In this document: piece by piece, positions 46,511 to 54,037 of the stretch
How the letters are laid out: each line of letters begins with the position of its first letter
Position numbering within the stretch: position 1 is the stretch's first letter
Assembly: GCA_013373205.1 (NCBI GenBank)
Contig: JABXIG010000003.1
Span: 682,001-746,000, forward strand
Reading direction: 5' to 3'
DNA from: Methylocystaceae bacterium
Lineage (GTDB): Bacteria; Pseudomonadota; Alphaproteobacteria; Rhodospirillales; Terasakiellaceae
Length of the DNA: 64,000 nucleotides
Notes under the pieces: generated by a model
Database searches by the model: none
Seen by the model: only the letters and a program-made list of their open reading frames with translations
What the model was told of the DNA's origin: nothing
Position numbers and translations under genes: made by a program

Positions 46511-46529
46511 AAGAATGATTTGCATTATT
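46511..46529 (-). promoter_or_regulatory. Fur-box-like site upstream of the ferric-iron binding protein
   Basis: Read on the minus strand, AATAATGCAAATCATTCTT agrees with the 19-base Fur consensus (GATAATGATAATCATTATC) at 14 of 19 positions by my count. It is 95 bases upstream of the start codon. Confidence 0.65.
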
Positions 46530-46540
46530 TGAACAGTTCT

Positions 46541-46575
46541 AAAAAAAGACCGTGCAACATGAGCTGCACGGCCTA
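46541..46575 (-). terminator. Terminator after leucine dehydrogenase
   Basis: CCGTGCA pairs with TGCACGG around an eight-base loop and on the minus strand runs into CTTTTTTT. It begins about 30 bases past the stop at 46603. Confidence 0.8.
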
Positions 46576-46602
46576 AGTTTGAGGGAATGATTTTTACGTT
46601 TC

Positions 46603-47652
46603 TTATTCAGCGGCTGCACTCATGGGTGTTTGAAAACGTTCTTGTGCCATGATGTCAGCGACGGTGGAGGTGGGTTTGTTTTCAGTATCCGCGCGGGTGA
46701 AAATTTCCAGCAGGGTATCGTAGATTTTTTCGACCTTGGTTTTGACGACAGCTGGGTCGTAGTCATCGGTTTCGCTGGCGACGTTGATTAGGCCACCGGC
46801 GTTGATGACGTAATCTGGTGCATATAAGATGCCTTTGTCTTTTAGCGCTTGGCCGTGATGGGCTTTGGCCAGCTGGTTGTTGGCGGCTCCGGCAACGATA
46901 CTGACGTTCAATTGATCCAGTGTTTGATCATTGATGGTCGCTCCCAAGGCGCAAGGGGCGTAGATGTCGACGCTCTGGGCGTAAACCTCATCCAGCCCCA
47001 CGGCTGTGGCGCTAAATTCGTCAACCACGCGCCTGATGGCATCGGTGTTAATGTCGCTGACCACCAGTTTTGCGCCCGCTTCATGCAAGTCCTTACAGAG
47101 GTAATAACCCACATTGCCCACACCCTGAATCATGACGCGCAAGTCTGTCAGGTCATCTGTTTTCAGTTGATGTTTTACAGCTGCTTTTAACCCCATAAAA
47201 GTTCCGTATGCAGTGACGGGGGATGGATTACCTGTGCCAGTGGATTTACCGCGCACATGAGTTGTGCTTTCGCGAATATAGTCCATGTCCTGAACGGTTG
47301 TGCCAACATCTTCGGCGGTGATGTAAGCGCCATTTAGGCGTTCAATCACACGACCAAAGGCGCGCATCAGGTCCGGGGTTTTGATTTTTTTGGGATCGCC
47401 AATAATTACGGATTTACCACCACCAAGATCAAGGCCCGTGATCGCCGCTTTGTAGGTCATGCCTTTTGAGAGGCGAAGCACATCGGTGATTGCTTCTTGT
47501 TCACTGGTATAATTCCAGAAACGGGAACCGCCAAGGGCCGGACCCCGGTTTGTGTTGTGAATACCGATGATACATTTCAAACCGGTTTTTTCGTCATGGC
47601 CGAACACGACATTTTCATGATTATCAAAATCGGTTGCCTCAAATACGGACAT
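46603..47652 (-). CDS. ldh: Leucine dehydrogenase (Glu/Leu/Phe/Val family)
   Basis: A 349-residue amino acid dehydrogenase of the leucine/valine type. GGSRFWNYTSEQEAITDVLR, the catalytic Lys region GMTYKAAITGLDLGGGKSVI and the NAD-binding GVGNVGYYL (about residue 180) are present. It reversibly deaminates leucine, valine and isoleucine to their 2-keto acids with NAD. This would feed the liu operon, though it is about 12 kb from it, and no LiuR-type site was seen upstream. The 294-base gap to cobD carries the divergent promoters; no riboswitch was recognised. Confidence 0.92.
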   Translation of the reverse strand: MSVFEATDFDNHENVVFGHDEKTGLKCIIGIHNTNRGPALGGSRFWNYTSEQEAITDVLRLSKGMTYKAAITGLDLGGGKSVIIGDPKKIKTPDLMRAFGRVIERLNGAYITAEDVGTTVQDMDYIRESTTHVRGKSTGTGNPSPVTAYGTFMGLKAAVKHQLKTDDLTDLRVMIQGVGNVGYYLCKDLHEAGAKLVVSDINTDAIRRVVDEFSATAVGLDEVYAQSVDIYAPCALGATINDQTLDQLNVSIVAGAANNQLAKAHHGQALKDKGILYAPDYVINAGGLINVASETDDYDPAVVKTKVEKIYDTLLEIFTRADTENKPTSTVADIMAQERFQTPMSAAAE

Positions 47653-47946
47653 AATCCACTCCTGTTGTTGGGATGTTGTTCCTCTTTTATGTGTGAACGA
47701 TCAGGCAAAATACAAGGCTAAATATAAGTTAAGTTGTTGTTTTTAAGGTAATTTTTTGCAATGCAAAAATCATTCTAAATCTTTCGTAAAACTTCAGTTA
47801 TAAAGTGTGAATGCTACAACTTGGAAGTAGGGTTTGTAATATTGTTTCAATTTTGAAAATCGCTTGTCAGAGCCGCTTTTTTGGGCATGCTAGGCGTTGC
47901 GTAAGATATGCGAGAATGAGTAATAATATTTCACGGAGTTTTGCCC

Positions 47947-48948
47947 TTGTCTGTCTACCATGGCGGTAATTTAGCGGGTGCAGCAGCCGAATTTGGCATC
48001 CCAAGGGACAAATGGATCGATTTGTCGACGGGCATTAACCCGAATCCATATCCGGTCGTGAATATTTCGGATGATCTTTGGGCGCGCCTACCCGATCAAA
48101 ACCGATTGGTGAAACTGAAAGAAGCGGCTGCCACTTATTATCAGGTTCAAAATCCCGAGCTGGTCATTCCGGTTTCTGGCACCCAAACCCTGTTACAGAT
48201 TTTACCGCATTTGTTTGAGAAGCCCAAACAGGTACGCATTCTGGAACCAACTTATAAAGAGCATGCCCATTGCTGGGCCTTGGCCGGACACAATGTAAAA
48301 GGTGTTGTGGATTTGGAGGCGGCAGAAAAAGAGGCTGATATTATTATTGTGGTAAACCCGAATAATCCAACGGGTCAGACCTATCAACCGAATAATTTGA
48401 TCGCACTTGCAAAACGTCAGCATAAAAAAGGAGGCCTGTTAATTGTGGATGGGGCCTTTGTTGATTGCATGGCAGATGCAGATATTTCATCTCATGCTGG
48501 GATGGATGGGTTATTGATCTTGCGATCTTTTGGTAAGTTTTTTGGCCTTGCAGGTATTCGTCTCGGTTTTGTTTTAGCGGGCGGCGCATTGGCGGAGCGG
48601 TTAAAGGAAGGGGTTGGACCCTGGGCCGTTAATGGTCCTGCACTTGAAATTGCCAGACAGGCCTTTCTGGATCAGCAATGGATTGACGAGACAAAAATTC
48701 AGTTGCATAACCAAGCCAAACGGCTGGATCAGCTGTTGACGCAAAATGGCTATACTGTTAGAGGCGGTACGTCTTTGTTTCGCTTTGTTCAGTGTCAGAA
48801 TGGACAAGACCTTTATCATAAGCTGGGGCAGCAAGGCATTTTGATTCGACCCTTTGCAGATATTGCGGATTGTGTACGCATGGGGTTGCCAAAAGACGAG
48901 AGTGAATGGCAGAAGTTGAAAAAAATATTCAAGTTGATTAGTGTGTGA
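47947..48948 (+). CDS. cobD: Threonine-phosphate decarboxylase (CobD/CobC, B12 synthesis)
   Basis: A 333-residue fold-type I PLP enzyme. VYHGGNLAGAAAEFGIPRD and WIDLSTGINPNPYP open the protein; the PLP Lys is in LRSFGKFFGLAGIRLGF. It makes (R)-1-aminopropan-2-ol phosphate for the cobalamin side chain. The start is a TTG: the one at 47947, eight bases after GGAG, is better spaced than the TTG at 47941. No other cobalamin genes or B12 riboswitch are nearby. Confidence 0.87.
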   Translation: MSVYHGGNLAGAAAEFGIPRDKWIDLSTGINPNPYPVVNISDDLWARLPDQNRLVKLKEAAATYYQVQNPELVIPVSGTQTLLQILPHLFEKPKQVRILEPTYKEHAHCWALAGHNVKGVVDLEAAEKEADIIIVVNPNNPTGQTYQPNNLIALAKRQHKKGGLLIVDGAFVDCMADADISSHAGMDGLLILRSFGKFFGLAGIRLGFVLAGGALAERLKEGVGPWAVNGPALEIARQAFLDQQWIDETKIQLHNQAKRLDQLLTQNGYTVRGGTSLFRFVQCQNGQDLYHKLGQQGILIRPFADIADCVRMGLPKDESEWQKLKKIFKLISV

Positions 48949-49014
48949 TGAAAATCACATTCCTTGTTTGAGTAATTTGTTATTGCTGCCCAATAAAATC
49001 TTGAGGATAAAAAA

Positions 49015-49218
49015 ATGGCATTATACGAAGTCGCGATCTATAACGAACTGGTTAAGCAAGCTGTCAAAAATGGTGAACACTCACAATATAGTGATGATTG
49101 GGCAGATACCCATTATATTGAAGTAAGCGCGCGCGATGAATCGGATGCCCGTCGTAAAATCCTGACGAAATACCCAAAAGAAAAAGGGTTCATGATTACG
49201 GGCATTATGCCTGCTTGA
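49015..49218 (+). CDS. Small protein of an unrecognised family, copy 1
   Basis: A 67-residue acidic protein: MALYEVAIYNELV at the start, then DDWADTHYIEV, and YPKEKGFMITGI at the end. It has no signal peptide or cysteine. It is homologous end to end with the protein encoded directly downstream (49285..49530). GAGGAT seven bases before ATG supports translation. Function unknown. Confidence 0.72.
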   Translation: MALYEVAIYNELVKQAVKNGEHSQYSDDWADTHYIEVSARDESDARRKILTKYPKEKGFMITGIMPA

Positions 49219-49284
49219 TAAATATTTCTTAATAAAATGGTATTACCATCCTTTCTTGGTTTAATGACTAGGGAAGGTAAAGCC

Positions 49285-49530
49285 ATGTTTGCTATCGCAA
49301 CTGGAAATCAAAAAACATATGAAGTGGGCATCTATAATCAAGAAGTCCGTAGTCTGGTAAAAGAAAACAACAGCCATATTGATTATGGTGACGAATGGGC
49401 CGATGTGCATTATCAAAATGTGGTCGCCTATAACGAGGCAGAGGCCCTGACTTTGATAACGGACCGTTATCCTGCGGATCAGGGGTTTGTTGTTACCTCA
49501 TTATCTGAAACACTTAATTGCCGTTTTTAG
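49285..49530 (+). CDS. Small protein of an unrecognised family, copy 2
   Basis: An 81-residue paralogue of the preceding protein: YEVGIYNQEV, DEWADVHYQNV and YPADQGFVVTSL align with copy 1, so the shared pattern is YEVxIYN, DxWADxHY, an Ala/Glu-rich helix, then YPxxxGF. It has an N-terminal extension of about ten residues and a C-terminal extension including one Cys. The start at 49285 has GGAAGG in front; 16 upstream codons are open but unlikely. Its stop overlaps the convergent acyl-CoA synthetase stop by four bases. Confidence 0.7.
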   Translation: MFAIATGNQKTYEVGIYNQEVRSLVKENNSHIDYGDEWADVHYQNVVAYNEAEALTLITDRYPADQGFVVTSLSETLNCRF

Positions 49531-51164
49531 GTTGTTTTTTGTTTTTCAATTTCCTGTGCACGTAAATCCTTGCGACGAATTTTACCCGTTTCTGTCAGGG
49601 GCAGCTTTTCAACAAATTCGATTGCCCGGGGATATTCGTGCGGGGAAAGTTTGTCTTTTACGAAATTGCGCAAGGTTGTTTCCAGTTGCGTGCTGGGACT
49701 AAAACCATCGCGTAAGATAATAAAGGCTTTGACGGATTCTGTGCGAATGGGGTCGGGCACACCGATCACTGCAGCCATCGCAACCGCTTCATGCTTGGTT
49801 AGGCAATCCTCAATCTCTGAAGGGCCAATGCGGTATCCGGCCGACGTAATTAGATCGTCGTCACGTCCGACAAAGAATATATAGCCATCTTCGTCCATAT
49901 AACCCTGATCCCCCATAATAAGCCAGTCGTTGCGGTATTTCTTTTCCGTTGCTTGCGGGTTATCCCAATAATGCAGCAATTGTACAGGGTCATCTTTGTG
50001 AACGGCAATATCACCAACTTCTCCACGGGGGACTTCTTTGCCTTCCTGATTAACAATGGCGACATGATGGCCCGGTACGGGGCGCCCCATGGAACCCGGT
50101 TTTACAGGCATGATCTTAGCGCAATTAGACGCGACCAGATTACATTCAGTTTGGCCGAAAAATTCATTTATGGTGACGCCAAAGGCCTTTCTTCCCCATT
50201 GGAGCAGCTCTTCCCCCATTGGTTCACCGCCAACGGTGACAGTGCGTAGTTTCAGGTCATAGCGTTCGGCGATATCGTCAAGCTGGCGCATGATCTTAAG
50301 GGCGGTGGGGGGCATAAAAATATTGCGCACCCCATGGCGTTCCATCAGGCTTAACGCCGCTTCTGGGTCGAATTTACGCGCACGATACGCCAGAACAGGA
50401 ATGCCAAGATACAACGCCGCCATCAGGATATTCATCAATCCCCCGATCCAGGCCCATTCTGCTGGTGTCCAGAACAAGTCATTTTCGACGGGTGCAAATT
50501 CATGGCACATTTGAACGCAGGGAATGTGACCCAGCAAGACGCGATGGCCATGAAGGGCACCTTTGGGATTACCCGTGGTGCCGGAGGTGTAAATAATAAG
50601 GGCCGGATCATCTGGTTTGGTCGTAATTGGGGTAAACTCCTCAGATACCCCTTCCAATTCCTTATAAAGGTCAAGGGCACCTTCATCCTCCCCATCAATC
50701 AGGAAGACGAATTCCAATGCAGGCAGGTGTGCACGCAATGGTTTGATCTTTTGATAGTTTTCCTTATCAGTTACTAAAACGCGTGCAGTACTGTTGTTCA
50801 GGCGAAATTCCAGTGCATCCTGTTGAAAGAGCGTGAAAAGCGGGATGGTAATAAATCCGGCTTTCCAGCTTGCGACATGGCTAGCCGCTGTTTCCATGGA
50901 CTGGGTCAGAAGGACGGAGACACGATTTTCACGTTTTACACCTTTGGAAACAAGCAAGTTTGCTAGTTTATTGGTGAAACGACGTAACTCTTCAAAGCTG
51001 TAGCGTTCAATGAAGCCGTCGGCCTGTTCAACAATCAGGGCAACTTTGTCAGGTGTTAGATCTGCATGGTGATCGCAGACGGATACCCCCATATTAAAGT
51101 ATTTTGGCACATCCCATTGAAAGGATTCATAAATATCTTCGTAATTGTTGTTTTTTTTGAGCAT
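49527..51164 (-). CDS. AMP-forming acyl-CoA synthetase
   Basis: A 545-residue ANL-superfamily ligase with YTSGTTGNPKGALHGHR (P-loop-like AMP motif), NEFFGQTECN and the C-terminal GYRIGPSEIEDCL and TGKIRRKDLR (Lys). The FWTPAEWAWIGGLMNILMAA region is like acetyl/propionyl- and medium-chain acid ligases. It activates a carboxylic acid to its CoA thioester. GGAGGAAG two bases before ATG marks the start. Substrate not fixed; a short or branched fatty acid is plausible given the gene set of the window. Confidence 0.9.
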   Translation of the reverse strand: MLKKNNNYEDIYESFQWDVPKYFNMGVSVCDHHADLTPDKVALIVEQADGFIERYSFEELRRFTNKLANLLVSKGVKRENRVSVLLTQSMETAASHVASWKAGFITIPLFTLFQQDALEFRLNNSTARVLVTDKENYQKIKPLRAHLPALEFVFLIDGEDEGALDLYKELEGVSEEFTPITTKPDDPALIIYTSGTTGNPKGALHGHRVLLGHIPCVQMCHEFAPVENDLFWTPAEWAWIGGLMNILMAALYLGIPVLAYRARKFDPEAALSLMERHGVRNIFMPPTALKIMRQLDDIAERYDLKLRTVTVGGEPMGEELLQWGRKAFGVTINEFFGQTECNLVASNCAKIMPVKPGSMGRPVPGHHVAIVNQEGKEVPRGEVGDIAVHKDDPVQLLHYWDNPQATEKKYRNDWLIMGDQGYMDEDGYIFFVGRDDDLITSAGYRIGPSEIEDCLTKHEAVAMAAVIGVPDPIRTESVKAFIILRDGFSPSTQLETTLRNFVKDKLSPHEYPRAIEFVEKLPLTETGKIRRKDLRAQEIEKQKTT

Positions 51165-51244
51165 CTCTTCCTCCCGAATTGTGGCCTAATTGTAGGGAGG
51201 CAGAACAAAAGTGCAATAGCAATTACTACGTATGAAAAAGAGTG

Positions 51245-52315
51245 TTATTCAGGGTTTGCAAAAATTTCGTAAGCATTAACACCGTCAAGTACAACCCCGT
51301 CATAGCCTTCACGAATAATGCCGTAAATATAGGACATGGTATGCCCGTACATCACCTGATGCCAGCCCGGGTGCCAATATTGAACAAGGTGTTTGTCCGA
51401 ACTTGTTGGTGCGGTTTCCAGGATAAAAGGAGGATTGCCTTGACGCCAGTCCTCTTTCCAGTAATAGGCCCCACGGCTGGCGGTTCCGATATCAATAATA
51501 GCCAGAACCGGACGGCGAGCGCCGAGTTTTTTAAACTGCATTTTCCGGACATTATCGCGTCCCAATGTTTGGGAACGGTGATGAAAAACCGGGGTCGCGA
51601 TCAGGTCATAATTGGTATTATGCATTTTCATAGCATATTCTTCACGCGATCCCATACGCGATGAATCTTCAATCAAAACATAGTTTTGAACCAAATTTAT
51701 ATTACTGATTGTGTGTGAGTTTTCATGTAAAGGCCGTCGGGGCCAGTTTGGGAGTTTGTTGTTAAAGAACCCTTTTCCTGGTGCAACGTAGGGCACAAAC
51801 TTATGCTTCATTGCATAGCGCATGGCCTTGTCCACATCGGATGGTTTGGACGCATAATCCAGCGTGAAGACCTTTAGGCCGACATCGGTTGCTACCTTTA
51901 ATTCTTCCATCGTATCTTTTTGGTCTTTTTCACTGGAAGCTTCGCCAAATTCTTCCTTGCCAAAGGAAAGCCCGGGTTCAATCAACCCGTCGATAGAATT
52001 CAGATAAACCGAACTGGGGGCAGACAAAAGCAAGTCGACATCCACAATCTGTGTCATCAGACCTTTGGCATCTCGCACCAGAACCAGAAAGTTGGGTTTA
52101 AATTTACGGCCATATTTCGCGATGTTTTGAACCAGCGTGCGCATCTCTTCGGCGTAATCTACGCTTGGTCCCTGAAAATAACTTTGTGATTGGTCATCTT
52201 CACCAAAGTTAAGCTCCTTACCTTGTGAACGCAATTGCGCATTGGCCGATGGTATGCTTAGGCTCAGGCTAACGATCAGGGCGCTACAAAATCCAAAGAG
52301 TTTTCTTTTCATCAT
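51245..52315 (-). CDS. Secreted GH114-like (MJ1477/TM1410) glycoside hydrolase family protein
   Basis: A 356-residue protein with a signal peptide (MMKRKLFGFCSALIVSLSLS, cleavage after ANA). The mature domain has the pattern of the GH114-like/endo-alpha-1,4-polygalactosaminidase group: FTLDYASKPS, VLAIIDIGTASRGAYYWKED, LVQYWHPGWHQVM and GYDGVVLDGVNAYE with acidic residues at the expected barrel ends. It probably acts in the periplasm or outside on an exopolysaccharide. The frame is open to 52540, but this overlaps the oxidase gene; the first Met of MMKRKL is taken. It is eight bases downstream of that gene, so co-transcribed. Confidence 0.82.
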   Translation of the reverse strand: MMKRKLFGFCSALIVSLSLSIPSANAQLRSQGKELNFGEDDQSQSYFQGPSVDYAEEMRTLVQNIAKYGRKFKPNFLVLVRDAKGLMTQIVDVDLLLSAPSSVYLNSIDGLIEPGLSFGKEEFGEASSEKDQKDTMEELKVATDVGLKVFTLDYASKPSDVDKAMRYAMKHKFVPYVAPGKGFFNNKLPNWPRRPLHENSHTISNINLVQNYVLIEDSSRMGSREEYAMKMHNTNYDLIATPVFHHRSQTLGRDNVRKMQFKKLGARRPVLAIIDIGTASRGAYYWKEDWRQGNPPFILETAPTSSDKHLVQYWHPGWHQVMYGHTMSYIYGIIREGYDGVVLDGVNAYEIFANPE

Positions 52316-52323
52316 CACAGATA

Positions 52324-53442
52324 CTATGTTGTTTCCAGTTTCCTTATAACCTCGTCCGCGATGGCGAGGCTTGCCGTCAATCCCGGTGATTCTATACCAA
52401 ACAAGTTTATAAATCCTAAAATTCCGTGATCCGCCGGACCCTGGATCATAAAATCGCGTGCATCTTCGCCGGGGGCTTGAATTTTGGGGCGCACGCCAGC
52501 GTAATCGGCATTCAGGTCCCCATCTTTCAGACCCGGCCAATATTGACGTATGGCATCATAAAAAAGGTCCCCTCTTTTTTCATCAACCGCATAATCAATA
52601 TTGTTGCCATTTTCCAGCCATTCCACATCAGGGCCAAAGCGCGCTTGTGCTCCCATATCCAGCGTCAGGTGAACGCCAAGGCCTGCTTTTTGCGGGACGG
52701 GATAGATCAGATGAGAAAAAGGCGCTTTTCGTCCTAATGAAAAATAGTTTCCTTTACAGAAATAGGCCGTTGGAATGAACTTGTCATCAAGCCCCTTGAT
52801 TTTTCTGGCAAGGTCAATGGCATCAAGACCTGCGGCATTGACAACGATCTTGGCCTCGATCTCCATCGGCATATCACCGCCAACGTTCAGATAAATGCCA
52901 TTATCTGTCACTTGTCCCGCAAGAACAGGGCTGTTTAGGGCCAACATAGCTCCGTCCTCTTCGGCGTCACCTTGTAGGGCTAACATGTAAGCATGAGTAT
53001 CAATAATGCCTGTTGACGGTGATAAAAGGGCAGCCACGCAAGCAAGTTCAGGTTCGCGTTTTTGCACTTCTTCTTTTTTCAGCCAGACCAAATCATCCAC
53101 ACCATTGTCGGCTGCTTTTTTCTGAATAGCTTTCAGGTTTTCAACTTGGTCCGGCGAGGTTGCGACAATCAGTTTACCCAACTTTTTATAAGGTACCCCA
53201 TGGCTGTCGCAAAAATCATACAGCATGTTCTTACCTGTGACGCACAGGCGGGCTTTTAGGCTGTCTTTGGGGTAATAGATCCCGGCATGGATGACTTCGC
53301 TATTTCGTGAACTGGTGCCCATGCCAATGGCTTTGTCAGCTTCAACAATGATGACTTCTTTGCCTGATTGTGACAGGCCACGGGCAACAGCAAGGCCGAC
53401 AACACCGGCCCCGATGACAATCGCATCAACGCGTTCACTCAT
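52324..53442 (-). CDS. FAD-dependent oxidoreductase, L-2-hydroxyglutarate oxidase-like
   Basis: A 372-residue DAO-fold flavoprotein. The Rossmann motif VIGAGVVGLAVARGL is at residues 10-24, and TSSRNSEVIHAGIYYPKDSL with VVNAAGLDAIDLAR matches the LhgO/L2HGDH family. It should oxidise a 2-hydroxy acid and pass electrons to quinone or oxygen. Close members act on L-2-hydroxyglutarate, so that is the best guess. Located 16 bases after the small membrane protein gene and 8 bases before the GH114-like gene. Confidence 0.87.
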   Translation of the reverse strand: MSERVDAIVIGAGVVGLAVARGLSQSGKEVIIVEADKAIGMGTSSRNSEVIHAGIYYPKDSLKARLCVTGKNMLYDFCDSHGVPYKKLGKLIVATSPDQVENLKAIQKKAADNGVDDLVWLKKEEVQKREPELACVAALLSPSTGIIDTHAYMLALQGDAEEDGAMLALNSPVLAGQVTDNGIYLNVGGDMPMEIEAKIVVNAAGLDAIDLARKIKGLDDKFIPTAYFCKGNYFSLGRKAPFSHLIYPVPQKAGLGVHLTLDMGAQARFGPDVEWLENGNNIDYAVDEKRGDLFYDAIRQYWPGLKDGDLNADYAGVRPKIQAPGEDARDFMIQGPADHGILGFINLFGIESPGLTASLAIADEVIRKLETT

Positions 53443-53458
53443 TCTTGTTATTCTCTTT

Positions 53459-53926
53459 TTAATTTTGCTTCAGTTGTTTTTCTTCAATCACCCGCATGGC
53501 TTTTTCGGTGGCAGTTTCCTTTTTATTGCTATTCAAATCTGCCAGATATTCGACCACGCTTAGTGCGACTTTATTATAGCTTTCTGGCTTTTCTTCCTTT
53601 TCAGCCATAGCATAGATGCCGTCGCAATTTTTCTTGGCGACATCATTTTCCTTTTCCCATTTTTTCTCAACCAGCTTGATGAAACGGCTCATATAGCCGG
53701 GCTTGATCTCATCAATATTTTGTTTTTCGCTGAACGAATGGACCAGATTTAAGACGACCTCGGCCTTATCTTGTCGGTCCAGTTTTTTATAGACACTAAT
53801 GCAGCCGATGGCGCTGTAGAGGAAGCCTTCTTCCTTGTTCATCTCTTCGCCCATAAAGTTAATGATGGAGGAAATGGAGATAAAAAGAGCGATAAAGACA
53901 ATAGAAAATAGAACTGCTTTTTTCAT
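53459..53926 (-). CDS. Hypothetical membrane-anchored protein
   Basis: A 155-residue protein with one N-terminal helix (MKKAVLFSIVFIALFISISS) that could be a signal peptide or an anchor, followed by a charged helical part rich in Lys and Glu with two Cys (GCISVYKK; KKNCDGIY). I recognise no family. It is the first gene before the LhgO-like and GH114-like genes on this strand and may share their transcript. Confidence 0.65.
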   Translation of the reverse strand: MKKAVLFSIVFIALFISISSIINFMGEEMNKEEGFLYSAIGCISVYKKLDRQDKAEVVLNLVHSFSEKQNIDEIKPGYMSRFIKLVEKKWEKENDVAKKNCDGIYAMAEKEEKPESYNKVALSVVEYLADLNSNKKETATEKAMRVIEEKQLKQN

Positions 53927-54037
53927 GATGAAGGGTCCAAGTTGAAAATTTATGCGACCCTACTGCGATCCTTGCAAAAAGGCAAGTAATGGCACTACAT
54001 TGTCGCTAAGGAAATCTTTTGCAGAAAGAACAAATAG

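Noticed and set aside
47653-47946. Cobalamin riboswitch upstream of cobD
   Set aside because: I saw no B12-box-like sequence or expected stem pattern in this gap.
52316-52540. 75-codon N-terminal extension of the GH114-like protein
   Set aside because: It would run into the oxidase gene and place the signal peptide internally.
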